Source of the DNA: Diphasiastrum complanatum | Lineage: Eukaryota > Streptophyta > Lycopodiopsida > Lycopodiales > Lycopodiaceae | Assembly: GCA_029204225.1 (NCBI GenBank) | Contig: CM055095.1 | Span: forward strand, 44,565,446 to 44,629,445 | Reading direction: 5' to 3' | DNA: 64,000 bases | Part shown: positions 22,764-33,270 of the stretch, piece after piece | Numbering within the stretch: the first letter of the stretch is position 1 | Layout: every line of letters begins with the position of its first letter | Position numbers and translations under genes: made by a program | Notes under the pieces: model-generated | What the model was told of the DNA's origin: nothing | What the model saw: the letters and a program-made list of their open reading frames with translations, nothing else | The model's database searches: none

Positions 22764-23584
22764 CATCTTTTCCCTAGTACATATTCTACATTTCTCTTTA
22801 TTTTATTATTTTTAATTTTATTTTATTTCTACTTTTCGTTTTGCATGCCTTGTTTTATGTCCTTTCTATGCATTTTCCCTTCCTATACATACTCATGGGT
22901 CATGAATGTCCTAGATCAACAAATGATAGGCTACACCATAGGAACTGATTCTCACACTTTAGCCACCTCATCTCTGTGTCTAACTGGTATCTCAGGCATA
23001 CAACCATTCCTGGGGATACACTCTTCTCACAAGAACTTCTACTCTGTACCACAGTCATATTTTCCCCCTGAAGTTTTTCACTTGCATACAACAGATCCAT
23101 TCCTTCATATTGAGGTTTGACAAGTCTCAACCGACGGGATCCGCTTCAATCTCAACCGACGGGATCCACTTCAATCTCAACCGACGGGATCCACTTCAAT
23201 CTCAACCGACGAGATCCACTTCAATCTCAACCGACCGGATCCACTTCAATCTCGACCGACAGACTTTCATAAGATCTCGACCGATGTGACTTCATTAAAA
23301 TCTCGACCGACGCTACAAACACATCCCATCGCGCCTGCGCCCACCCAAAGGCGTCCATAAATGCTATCACATCGACCACATTTGCACCTCAGCGAAGTGC
23401 GAACTCTGGAGCTCCCTGGCGACGATCCTCTGGTAATTTTCAGACTCTCCTACACAATCTTAGCGCTCTCTCATCTGGTGCATCCATCAGTGCTTCTACA
23501 CCATCTCCACCCAGTTTCAGCCATCCTCGTGTGTTTGTCATTGAGAGCGCCATCACAAACCATTTCCAACCCTAATATCGCCAG
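22764..23584 (+). other. Ty3/gypsy 3' non-coding region, first part
   Basis: Sequence between the Ty3 integrase stop and the Copia insertion. It holds no convincing gene and contains the 25-bp tandem array at 23124-23315. By position it belongs to the 3' region of the Ty3 element and would have continued directly into 29589 before the Copia inserted. Confidence 0.5.
23124..23315. repeat. 25-bp tandem repeat (ACCGACGGGATCC core)
   Basis: Unit TCTCAACCGACGGGATCCAC plus TTCAA, 25 bp, about five good copies (first at about 23127) and then three degenerate copies that keep TCTCGACCGA. It lies in the 3' region of the Ty3 element. Such minisatellites are common in the 3' non-coding part of plant Tat/Ogre-type Ty3 elements. 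Confidence 0.85.
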
Positions 23585-23589
23585 TGGAG

Positions 23590-23865
23590 ACTTAGAATTT
23601 GCTTTGCATAGGAACACAGATCATGCTACACAGTAACACAGACAAAAAATCACTCTCCTCAGCAAGCTCACATAGCAATTGTACTTCTCAAAATGAAATG
23701 ACACTGTACATATAGTTGTTCACTCAGGCAACCCATGCATGACCCAGGTTGCCGTTGGCGGGATGCGTGTCCCGTTGACTTGCCTCGTGGTGAGGCCAAC
23801 TGATCCTTATCCACTGATAGAACCCACAGTACAGTAACACAGTGATTCTAACTTTAATTCTAACT
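23590..23865 (-). repeat. 3' LTR of the full-length Copia element
   Basis: 276 bp, matching 29313-29588 along its length. Followed on the element-upstream side by the polypurine tract CTTTAAGGGAGAG (23878-23866). Confidence 0.92.
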
Positions 23866-23878
23866 CTCTCCCTTAAAG
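23866..23878 (-). promoter_or_regulatory. Polypurine tract of the Copia element
   Basis: CTTTAAGGGAGAG on the minus strand, directly next to the 3' LTR, the expected site for plus-strand priming. Confidence 0.75.
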
Positions 23879-23918
23879 TAGAGTCACTTTTTATATAGTC
23901 ATAAACATAGCTTTAAAG

Positions 23919-25559
23919 TCAACAAACTTTAAGTACAGAAAGTTTTGATCTAAACTTATCAAACTTTTCTCCAATAAGTGGCTTAGTAAAAATATCAGCT
24001 AGTTGTTCTTCTGTGCTACAATGAACAACATGAATTTCACGACTCAGCAGCCTCTCACGTATGAAGTGATATTGAATCTCAATGTGTTTAGTTCTTGCAT
24101 GGAACACTGGTTTCTTTGCTAGCTGAATGCCACTCTGACTATCGCTATGTAAAGTTGTGGGATTTTTTTGCTTCATGCCAATTTCTTCCAAGATTTGTCT
24201 CAACCATATAGCTTCTTGTGCAGCACTACACATTGCCTTATACTCTGCTTCTGTGGTGGAAAGAGCAATTGTACTTTGCTTCTTACTAGGCCAGGAAAAG
24301 CAATTACCACAAAACTGGAATGTATATCCTGTGGTGGATCTACGATCATCATAGTCACCTCCCCAGTCCGCATCTACATAGCCACACAACTCAGGTAAAC
24401 CATCATGCTTCCTGTAAATCAAGCCATACTCTGAAGTGCCTTTCACATAACGCAAAATGCGTTTAGCTGCTTTCCAATGCGTTTTCGTAGGTGCTGCCAT
24501 AAACTGACTTACAATGCCAACAGCATAGCATATATCTGGTCTAGTTGTGGTAAGGTAAATCAAGCTCCCTACTAACTGTTTATATAGCGTAGTATCAAAT
24601 GACTGTGATTCATCAAGCTTAGAAAGCTTTTTACCTAGTTCAATAGGAGTGTTTACTGGTTTGCAATCCTGCAACCTAAACCTGTGCAACAACTCTTTGA
24701 CATACTTCACCTGTGTTAAACCCACTTCATGTCCTTTTTGCCACACTTCTACTCCAAGGCAGTAATGCATCAGGCTGAGATCCGTCATCTCAAATTGTTC
24801 CATGAGGTCTTTCTTGATCATGTCTATCATCTCTTGATTATTTCCCGTAATAATCAAGTCATCCACATAAAGAGCAATCAAAGCAACCATACCATTAAAG
24901 CATAAGACATATAAATTTGGATCAGAATGTGTTCTCACCATCCCCTTTGAATGAAAGTAGGCATCAATCCTGCTATACCACGCACGTGGTGCTTGTTTAA
25001 GACCATAAAGCGCTTTCTTCAAGCGACATACTTTATTTTCCTGTCCTTTCGTTACAAAGCCTTCAGGTTGATCCATGAACACTTCTTCTTCTAACTCACC
25101 ATCTAGAAAAATAGATTTCACATCCATCTGATGCAAAGGCCAACCAAAATGTGAAGCTAAAGCAATAAGTAGACATAGAGTATTCCACTTACACACCGAC
25201 GCAAAGGTCTCCTCATAGTCAATGCCTTTATTTTGTGCGTACCCTTTGATTACCAATCTTGCTTTGTGCTTTGCTATGCTTCCATCTGCATGGTACTTAG
25301 TTTTGTATACCCATTTGCAACCAATGGGTTTCTTGCCAACTGGTGGTTCTACTAAGTCCCATGTGCTATGCTTAGCAATTGACTCCATCTCCTCTCCCAT
25401 GGCCTTGATCCAAATGTCATCATCCTTCGCTTCACCATAAGTTGAAGGTTCTTTGCTTTGAATAATGCTGGATAACAGAGCATAATTTGCTTCATACCTT
25501 TCAGGTAGTATCTTCTCTCTTGTTGATCTTCGTAGCTCTCCCTGGTTAGATGATCCTTA
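23919..25559 (-). pseudogene. Copia RT and RNase H (pol C-terminal half)
   Basis: Reverse transcriptase and RNase H of the full-length Copia element. After the TAA at 25559-25557 the same frame stays open to 23919. It shows GCKWVYKTKYHADGSI, KARLVIKGYAQNKGIDYEET, HQMDVKSIFLDGELEEEVFM, the catalytic YVDDLIITG, MHYCLGVEVW, LVGSLIYLTTTRPDICYAVG, the RNase H start CGYVDADWGGD, and KHIEIQYHFIRERL with LADIFTKPL near the end. Every Copia RT landmark is present and the segment itself has no further stop, so the domain may be close to intact. It is cut off from integrase only by that single stop codon. Called a pseudogene because the complete polyprotein cannot be translated in one piece. Confidence 0.88.
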
Positions 25560-26600
25560 AAAGTCATCTATATCGCGGCTCTCCATCAATCTCTCAAACC
25601 ACTTAGGGAGCTTTCTATCAGGTGATCGGCTTCCTGGTGAAAATGTATCCCACGGTACATCCTTCTCCTTGCGTTTGTCACCTGCAATTTCAATCCTTCT
25701 TGCACCAAAAGGTTTGTCCCTACCTCTCCAACCTGTTTCTTGAGATTGAGTAGTAGTATCTTGAGATGTATCCTCATGTTCATCACTCGGAAGGTCAATG
25801 AATGGATCATCATCAGGTGGTATCCTCACTATACCATTTTTCCTACTGGATGTGTCTATCTTCTCAGCATCTTCGTCTTCATACATCTTGGATTCATCAA
25901 AGATAACATCTCGGCTTATATGGATTTTGATTTCAATTGGATCAAAACATCTATAGCCCTTCACGCGATCATCATATCCTAGGAATATGCACTTGATAGC
26001 TTTTACATCAAGTTTATGTCTCTCTTCCTTAGGAATATGTACAAAGGCCTTACATCCAAAGATTCGCAAGTGGTTCACCTTTGGCTTCTTCTTTGTGAAT
26101 GCTTCCTCAGGTGTTATTTTTGGTATGGCAATGGTAGGACTTCTATTTTGAAGATAGACTGCCGTGCTACATGTTTCTGACCAAAAATCTTTTGGTAATT
26201 TCATCTCAACTAGCATAGATCTGGCACTTTCCACAATCGTACGATTTTTGCGCTCAGCTACACCATTGAGAGCAGGAGTATGAGCTTGCGTAAATTGTCT
26301 TTTAATCCCACATTGATCACAAAGATCATTAAAGTCATTAGACTTATACTCACCTCCACTATCTAATCTTAGGACTTTGATCTTCTCACCTGTCTGATTT
26401 TCGACCAAGTTTTTGAAGTTCTTGAAGTTCTCAAAAGCATCTGATTTCTTCTTCAAGAAGTAGATCCACGTCTTACGTGACATATCATCAATAAAGGTCA
26501 TGAAATAGAAGGCTTTTCCTAAGGACATGGTCCTCATAGGCCCGCATAAATCTGTGTGGATTAAATCTAGAATTTCTCTCCATGCTGCTTCCCATATATA
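25560..26600 (-). pseudogene. Copia integrase
   Basis: Integrase core of the full-length Copia element: LIHTDLCGPMRTMSLGKAFY, FIDDMSRKTWIYFLKKK, LRLDSGGEYKSNDF, then TPALNGVAERKNRTIVE. The catalytic D, D and E positions can be seen (HTD, LDSGGEY is the second, NGVAERKNRT region carries the Glu). It continues with HLRIFGCKAFVHIP, KCIFLGYDDRVKGYR and ISRDVIFDE. The frame ends with DIDDF and a TAA at 25557. The N-terminal boundary is damaged: the GAG-pre-integrase segment ends in another frame at CIYGKQHGEKF, and the link of about 15 codons usual in Copia is missing, so a small deletion shifted the frame near 26585. Confidence 0.85.
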
Positions 26601-27270
26601 CAAGATTCGCACATTGATTTCAAGTGATCCTCTATGGTAGGCAGTCCTGTTACCATCTCCAATTTTCTCATCAAACTGAGGCTTCCCAAGTTCAAGTGAC
26701 CAAGCCTCTTGTGCCACAACTCAGTTTGCGAAGGAACGGATGATACAAGTCCATGTTTCCCCTTGATTGTAGCATTCAACCTGTACAATTTTGTATTGGG
26801 CTCTCTCACTCCATTCGCAATAACTTTGAACTTTTGGTTCGCATCCTTCACAAAGCAACGATCATGGGCGAATTCTAGTTTCAACTTTTGATCAGTAATG
26901 ACTCCAACAGAAAGTAGATTTTTCTTCAAACCTGGTACGTAAAGTACCTCCCTGATCATCCTGCTTTTGCCATCAGACAGTTGGATTGAAACTGTGCCTA
27001 TCCCCTTGATCATGCACACTTCACCATTTGCTTGTGAAACAGATGTTTCATTATCCAACGCCTTCAAACTGTTACCTGTCATGTGTCTTGTGGCTCCTGA
27101 GTCAATATACCATGCTTGATGATCTTGATTAGATGACAATGCAGATATGAAGTTGCTAGAGTCTTCAATCTCACCTTCATCGACAAGGTTACCTTCTTGT
27201 TTTGGTTTTCCCTTGCCTTGTTCCACCAGGAATTTGCGACATTCACTCTTCCAATGGCCCTTTTTACACA
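26567..27270 (-). pseudogene. Copia protease and GAG-pre-integrase segment
   Basis: Starts within the zinc knuckle (KKGHWKSEC) and continues through the protease: AWYIDSGATRHMTG carries the catalytic Asp-Ser-Gly. Next come GIGTVSIQLSDGK, VLYVPGLKKNLLSVG, and the GAG-pre-integrase HH-CC motif ELWHKRLGHLN...CESCIYGKQHG. It is in a different frame from the gag ahead of it and from the integrase after it. Protease residues look intact. Confidence 0.85.
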
Positions 27271-28008
27271 ATGGAAGCACTTGCCTTTCTTCTTAGTTTT
27301 GCTGGAAGATCCCTCATCCTCATGAGACTTGGCAAATTGCTGCTTAGTCTTCTTCTTGCCCTTGCCCTTGCCTTGTTTTTGGCGTCTCGCAAGTGCCTGA
27401 TCATCAGTATTTTGACGTCTAGCTTTCACCATTTCTCGTCGTTGCTCTTCCTGCATCAAGATTCTTGTGAGCTCGTCAAAGGTTGGCAATCTTTCTCTTG
27501 ATGCTATTCCGCTCACAAACATTTGATAGGGTTCTGCAATGCCGCATAATGCATTATGCACCAGCTCCACATCACGTATGCGCTCTCCAATAGAATGCAG
27601 TTCATCTCTCACTGTCTTGATTCTGGTCATGTACGTCTGAATGTGCTCTCCTTGCTCCATGCGGGCACTATTCAACTTTGACTTCAGAAACATGATTCTT
27701 GACGGATTTGACATCTCGAACTGCACCTTAGGCACATCCCATGCCTGTCTGGGTGTAATAGCATCACAAATGTGGGTAATGATGTGATCCTTCACTGACA
27801 AGTTAATGAAGGTCAAAGCTTTCCTCATCATTTTGTTGAACACTTTGATGTCTACTTCATTTGGTGGCCTTCTCTCATCACCTATGACGACTTCCCACAC
27901 ATCTTTCTCCATCAGTATGTTTTTCATTTTGAATTTCCACAGTGCATAGTTGGAAATCCCGTCCAATTTGCTACTTTCACTCAAAATGGACTCTCCCATG
28001 TTTGCCAT
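27260..28008 (-). pseudogene. Copia gag (UBN2-type) with frameshift at the zinc knuckle
   Basis: ATG at 28008. The gag reads MANMGESILSESSKLDGISN, then YALWKFKMKNILMEKDVWEV, VKDHIITHICDAITPRQAWD and MEQGEHIQTYMTRIKTVRDE, the usual Copia gag polypeptide (UBN2/gag-polypeptide family) order. A Lys/Arg-rich linker leads to the CCHC zinc knuckle KCFHC. At about 27262-27272 one base is missing, so the frame leaves KKGHWKSEC and runs into nonsense that ends at 27079. A related truncated gag lies at 48014-48538. Confidence 0.85.
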
Positions 28009-29300
28009 CGCAAAACTGCTTGAAACTTCTGCCTTTGGCTAAGAACAGTATGTCGAGGCCAACATGATGTCAGAAGTTGGAAATAATGACCTGCACTTTT
28101 TCTCAAGCCACTCGTCGCTTTTCCACCAATTTGAAAGCCAAATCGGCGTCGCCTTCTGAAATGCACTCAGTCGTCAACTCCCAACAACGTGCCCAGTGGA
28201 ATGGTGAAACTACTTCTGGTGTACTCCGAACACTTTCTCCGCTGCAACCACTCTGTTTTGTTGTACCGTACTTGCAAGTACAGTCCGGGTGCCCTTCGTT
28301 TGGAGGTTATCGCCTTTCGTAAGGGTCAAAACGGGCAAAGGACCCAAAAATAGGGACTTTTCTAGCTTTTGAACTGTTTCTTCACTTTGAAGAAACTTCA
28401 CTCTTCACTTGTGAAGGGACCCAACTCAACTTTCAGTATGAAAATTTTTAATGAAGTTGAAGGCCAGAATGCACTTCAATTCTTCAGGGCCCTGTTCAAA
28501 GCTCATCCAATGGCTGAACCAAATCTTGTGGTTCAAATTTCTCTCCCATCACAGATTCTGGACCGTTGATTCATTTGACACCTCATCTAAAGGTTCAAAG
28601 TACATCTGGGCATCGGACCAAACTCCTGTAGACGCTATGATCTTTGGTACACTGAGTTCTTCATCGCGTTGGCGCGCAAACTGCCCGCGACTTCCCTGCC
28701 TATGGCCACGCCTCCCTTCTCTGAAAACTATCAGATCAAGCTCTCCTGTGGATCTTTTTGAGCACGATCTGAGGCCTGGAGCAAGGTCGCCCTACTGAAT
28801 CCATGACTGTAGAGTGTTCAGTCAGGAAATTCCGTGGAGAAATGGTGATTTTAGCTCAACTTGACAAAGTGGCTTTTTCACCTTTTTACCGCAAATCTGC
28901 TAGGTTAATTGTTTGGAGACAAATCTCTGACATAAACCTTAGAATCTCTCCATGGCTGATTGACAGTGTGATTAGCTTCCTTCCTATCCTTATGGCATCC
29001 AAAACGGTGCACAAACAGCGAAGAAATCACCAGTTATGTATAAAAACTGTAACCCCAAGTCCGGTTTCAATTTTCAGGTGGCTTCGTAATTGTCAATTTT
29101 TCACCAAATTTTTCCCTGTCTAATGCTATGCACAGGCTAATAATCCCTCTGCTGATTTTAGCAAGCTCTATAAATTAGAAACCGTGCACCAGTGCTTCTC
29201 TTTCCGTCTTCAACCCGCCGTAAAACCTCGAACTCTCAGAAGACAGTTCTCCCAAAGCTCTCTTCAACAACGACACTGTACTGTGTACACTCCCTGTACG
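28009..29300 (-). other. Long 5' leader of the Copia element
   Basis: About 1.3 kb between PBS and the gag ATG, unusually long for Copia. It has short ORFs only, on both strands, none with a recognised domain. The same leader is present at 46714-48013 in the second family copy, with high similarity along its length, so it is a real part of the family and not a late insertion. Confidence 0.75.
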
Positions 29301-29312
29301 GCTCTGATACCA
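29301..29312 (-). promoter_or_regulatory. Copia primer-binding site
   Basis: Minus strand TGGTATCAGAGC immediately after the 5' LTR: an exact match to the standard plant initiator-Met tRNA site. Confidence 0.92.
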
Positions 29313-29588
29313 ACTTAGAATTTGCTTTGCACAGGAACACAGATCATGCTACACAGTAACACAGACAGAAAATCACTCTCCTCAACAAGCTCACATAGCA
29401 ACTGTACTTCTCAAAATGAAATTACACTGTACATATAGTTGTTCATTCAGGCAACCCATGCATGACCCAGGTTGCCGTTGGCGGGATGCGTGTCCCGTCG
29501 ACTTGCCTCGTGGCGAGGCCAACTGATCCTTATCCACTGATAGGACCCACAGTATAGTAACACAGTGATTCTAACTTTAATTCTAACT
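29313..29588 (-). repeat. 5' LTR of the full-length Copia element
   Basis: 276 bp, partner of 23590-23865. It would contain the promoter. Flanked by TGGAG at 29589-29593. Confidence 0.92.
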
Positions 29589-29593
29589 TGGAG

Positions 29594-31121
29594 AACAAAG
29601 CATTTGATACATTTTGCATGCTGAGGGGTAGTGTCACGCAAGCATTCCAAATGCTTCTGTTACACTATTGAGCATCAACTTTTAATCTTCCACACTTTTC
29701 ATCCTCTCCAAACAACTGTCTTAACCTCTTCCGCTTAGTCACAACCATTTGTCGGACACACGACAACAATGGAGACAAGAGAAGCTTCAAATTAAGAGCA
29801 CATCACCGGTGGGATCAGTTTCAGATGCTGGCAGCTCATCCACGGCATCACAACAATACTCGTCACCCTCACATGTCATCGACGGGGGTGATGGAGCAAC
29901 TACATCTACACAACCACCTGATACGGCAGTAACTCAAGCCACAGGTCAAGTAGATGAAGCCACCACCCCACCCACACTGATTACTACGCCAACGCCACCA
30001 ACATCACCACTGGCACAAATTTTGGGGGGGGGAGGAGTGGGGATATCCATCCACCAGGACACAGAAGCAGCTCAGCAACCACAGGCCCAACAAGTCCACA
30101 CACTGGACACGTCGCATTATTTTGATGTTGAGGACCTGATGGAAATAAACGACGACGAGCAAGAAAAGGGGACGCAACCAGGAAGAAGTCAGACCCCTCC
30201 ACTAACCACCACCACCACAGCAATCACTAACATCATCCCTTCACTCCCTCCACCTCCACCTCCATCTTCAGCTCTAACACCGCGTTCATTTTTTGGTTTA
30301 GCCTCACCATCCCACACTCCAGATCAGTACCCAACCCTCACTAACCCTGAAAAGCTCATTGAAGCAGCCAAGCGCTCGATGATTGGCCTATCCAAAACGA
30401 GCTACCACATGCATTGGTTGGTGAGCCAGCACCAAATGCTGGATAGCAGAGTCTAGCATCAAGACCAAGAGATTGTGCAATATCAAAGGCTGGTCAAAGA
30501 GAAAGAGAAAGAAACAGTGGAAACCAAATCCGTGATGGCCGGGCAAAGTCCACTCTGGAAGAGGTCCAGCAACAACTGAAGCACCAGATTGTCCAAATCG
30601 ACCAAGTACGAGATGGATCATCAAGTGCAATGACAGTCGTCGCACCTTTAGTCAAGCCCGAGGACATTCAATTTCAGTCCCCACAGGCCTCAGCCATCCG
30701 AATGGAAAAATACGTAAGGCTAGTCCAGAAACGGGAAGCCGAAAAGCGAAATTTTGAAAACATTGTGGCCAAACAAGAGAAGATCGTCCTGGAGTCCCAG
30801 AAGCAGCTGGAAGACACTACGAAGGCCCTGCAGCAAGTCTTGGACAAGGTGAATCAACTGTGGGACACGGCGTGCAAGGCTCAAGCAGGTGCTCAATCAA
30901 CAAAGCCGCAGGATGATGATGAGAATGATGGTGCAGGAAATCAAGACGGGCAAACCCACCCTTCAGACGGTAGCTCGGGATCGGGTGGCCAGAGAGTCAG
31001 TGCTACTTCCATGACTTTTCCCCGACCCCCTCCCACCTTTAACCCTTCCTCCTACCCTGCATTTAATTTTTCTGAAATATTCATTCCAACTTACTCAATT
31101 CTTCCATCTTGCCTCTCTTAA
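29594..31121 (+). pseudogene. Unassigned low-complexity/coiled-coil ORF of the Ty3 3' region
   Basis: A plus-strand open segment to 30456 (235 codons; first codon in the open part is TTG, not ATG) rich in S, T, P and Q, with VDEATTPPTLITTP and a PPPPPPS run. It is followed, after a stop and a frame change, by 30630-31121: SAIRMEKYVRLVQKREAEKR and a heptad-like coiled coil (QKQLEDTTKALQQVLDKVN), then a D/G-rich linker. No domain was recognised. It directly continues the Ty3 element on the far side of the Copia insertion, so it was probably an extra 3' ORF of that element. The minus-strand ORF at 2388-3600 has a similar position after Ty3 sequence. Homology between the two is not shown. Confidence 0.4.
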
Positions 31122-31139
31122 TCACCTCCTAGCAAAATA

Positions 31140-32280
31140 ATGGCCCCATCAAAAGGTCCAGTTGACACTTACAAAGCCCGACGGGATGAGTTCCTCCAAC
31201 AACTCCAATCCTCCGATGCTGCGTATAACTTGTTGATCTCGCCTCCTCCTAAACCTATCACCCCCGCACCCCTCTCCCCAGATCATTCCATCCCCGACCT
31301 TCTAGAAACTAACACCGGCATGGGGGGTGATGACGACTTCTTGGCAGATCAACTAGAAATGAGAAGGTTCTCGCCCAGGCCAGACACGGGTGCAGCTGAG
31401 CCATCAACATGCGAGCGAACTAAAGAGAAAGATACGGGCACCAAGGCCCTAGATGATTATCTGGCAAGGCCATCCCAGCTACATAGGACAACTTCCCCTA
31501 CTAGGCCCAGAGGCAAACTGGCTGACACAAGGGAGTCAAAGAAATTTAAGAGGAAATACCCTCCCAACATGAGGGGAGACAAAGAAGACATTGATCAAAG
31601 CCAATACTCCACCAAGGCCGAGATCATTGCCGTGCTACAACCACAGCCAGAATGACGGACTAAAGTCTTGAAAGATAGTAGGCGGTCTCAAGAGTATTTG
31701 AAAGCACTGGCATGGAAGTGAGTGGATCCTTTCTACATGCCACTCAAACGCAGAAATCCATGGCGATGGAAAAGCCCCGAGTGGAGTTAGTAACTGGCCA
31801 GTCATTCCAAAAATTTCAGAGAGAACCTCCCCGGATGATCTGAGGCTGCAGTTACTCGACTTCAAGCATAAATACAAATCAAGTGCCAATCTTTGCGTGC
31901 AAGAAAGTGTCGAGTATTGCAGATCCATGGCCTTCGTGATGCAACAAGATTGTAACTGAGATCGAGGCCTGGAGCCTATCAAAATCAACACAAATGTCAT
32001 CCTCCAGTCAAAAGAAGACCATGAAATGATGGCCAGGCTATACTACAGAGCGGCCTTTATGTCGTCACGCTATGTGACCATGGTGGAAGACTGGCAGGAA
32101 GTGGGCTTTGTAGAAAAGATAAGAGAATATCTGGGGCCCCTCAATTTCGGAAGTAAGCTCCGCTTCCAAGTTTTTGAAGCCCTGGGTCGGAAGATGAGCG
32201 AGTGAAAGCAGACGGCACGACGAGATGAGCAGGATTCACAAAAAGTGCTCAAGAGGGCTGGTATGTAGCGGCCAATTAAG
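31140..32280 (+). pseudogene. Second unassigned ORF of the Ty3 3' region, broken after 171 codons
   Basis: ATG at 31140 opens MAPSKGPVDTYKARRDEFLQ, then a proline-rich stretch and basic segments (ESKKFKRKYPPN). The stop is at 31653-31655. Related-looking coding sequence seems to continue in shifted frames: DLRLQLLDFKHKYKSS (about 31840), ARLYYRAAFMSSRYVTMVED (about 32035), FVEKIREYLGPLNFGSKLRF (about 32110). It would then be one long protein with several breaks. I do not recognise it. Position and strand fit an extra ORF between Ty3 integrase and the 3' LTR. Confidence 0.4.
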
Positions 32281-32409
32281 CGACTTCCAATTTTGACGAA
32301 TAAATTTTGCGGATAATAAGCACATGGTTTTACGGAAGTGAACGAAGATCCACGCTTTTCCAAGTGCCAAGCGGAAGACATCACCAGTGTTGTAGTGGGT
32401 CCTGCAATA

Positions 32410-32900
32410 GATTAGGGGTGGATAATGTTAGCACATTCTAAAGAATCCTCAGATGCCGAGCCAAGCTGAAGACACAAGTTATCTCTCACCTGTGACCGAG
32501 GAGGTCTTAGAAGGAGGAGAGCAGAAGAAGCTGAGAGCCGAGCATGAGAGCCGAGAAATTACTAGCTAGGAAGACAGTGAGTTATCTATGTGAGCCTACA
32601 TGGTGTATCCCAAAGAAGGAATGACCATGTAGGAGCTAGTAATATTTCCTAGGCATTGTAATAAAGGTAGACCCCCCTTAAATTAGTTAGAGTGAGCCAC
32701 CTTTTGATGGTGACCTTTAGTAGAAGGGCAAATTCCACATGTAATTTCTAATTTGGTGGAATTGCCACATGTGCAGCCTTCTTGCTAATTTAAGGGCCCC
32801 CATCTCTTGTGAGGGAGCTTTTGAATGTATTGTCAAGTTCTCTTGAGCTAATAAAGAGGATCCTCCACGAGTTCTTGATGATAGCTAAGCTCCTTGTTCA
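32410..32900 (+). other. Possible polypurine tract and 3' LTR start of the Ty3 element
   Basis: ATTAGGGGTGGATAA (32412-32426) looks like a polypurine tract, followed by TGTTAGCAC, a plausible LTR start. Downstream are CTAATAAAGAGG (AATAAA polyadenylation-like, about 32849) and CTTTTGAATG. The right LTR end was not found and no second copy lies in the window, since the 5' part of the Ty3 element is missing. Alternative: ordinary intergenic sequence. Confidence 0.35.
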
Positions 32901-32949
32901 TGGCAATGTTCTTGAGTGAGATTTCTATGAGCATGCTTGATTCCTTTGC

Positions 32950-33270
32950 ATTGTGGATTAACTAGGTTCTTGTTTCTTGTTTCTTGCTTAGTTGTGGATG
33001 AGGATTCAGTTCTTGTTTGTGGAATAAGACAGTAATCAGCATTCAAGTAAACTAGATAGGCTGGTTTGTGGTATAGATCTTGCATACTCCCTTGCAACCC
33101 AGTTCTTGATTGTTCTTGAGTAATCTAAGCATCAAGTAATGAGTGTTTCTTGATTCTTAGATTATTAAAATGCTACTAGAAATCTTTTTTCTTGTTTCTT
33201 GAATCTTGTTTCTTGTTTCTTAAATCTTGATTCTTGTTCCAGTACTTAATCTTGTCTTTGATTGTTTCTG
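32950..33270. repeat. TTCTTG-rich low-complexity tract
   Basis: Irregular repeats of TTCTTG/TTTCTTGATTCTTG through this stretch, most dense at 33180-33245. No gene. Confidence 0.6.

Larger units (their letters stand above)
23590..29588 (-). mobile_element. Full-length Ty1/Copia element with LTRs and TSD
   Basis: A structurally complete Copia element on the minus strand, 5,999 bp long. Both LTRs are 276 bp (23590-23865 and 29313-29588), with ends AGTTAGAATT...AATTCTAAGT in element orientation. A 5-bp target duplication TGGAG flanks it (23585-23589 and 29589-29593). PBS at 29301-29312, polypurine tract at 23866-23878. Internal order: a long leader of about 1.3 kb, gag, protease, integrase, RT, RNase H, as in Copia. 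The coding region has a frameshift in the zinc knuckle, a deletion/frameshift before integrase and one stop before RT, so it is not autonomous now. About 10 differences between the LTRs by eye, nearly all transitions. It inserted into the 3' region of the Ty3 element. Confidence 0.93.

Noticed and set aside
28077-29123. Plus-strand ORFs in the Copia leader (and their mirror at 47356-47647)
   Set aside because: Short, without domains, several lacking an ATG; seen in both copies only because the leader itself is conserved.
29616-29640. GCTGAGGGGTAG followed by TGTCACGC as polypurine tract and LTR start
   Set aside because: Plausible, but the ORFs and a second tract at 32412 continue further downstream and no matching LTR copy was found; left undecided and not annotated.
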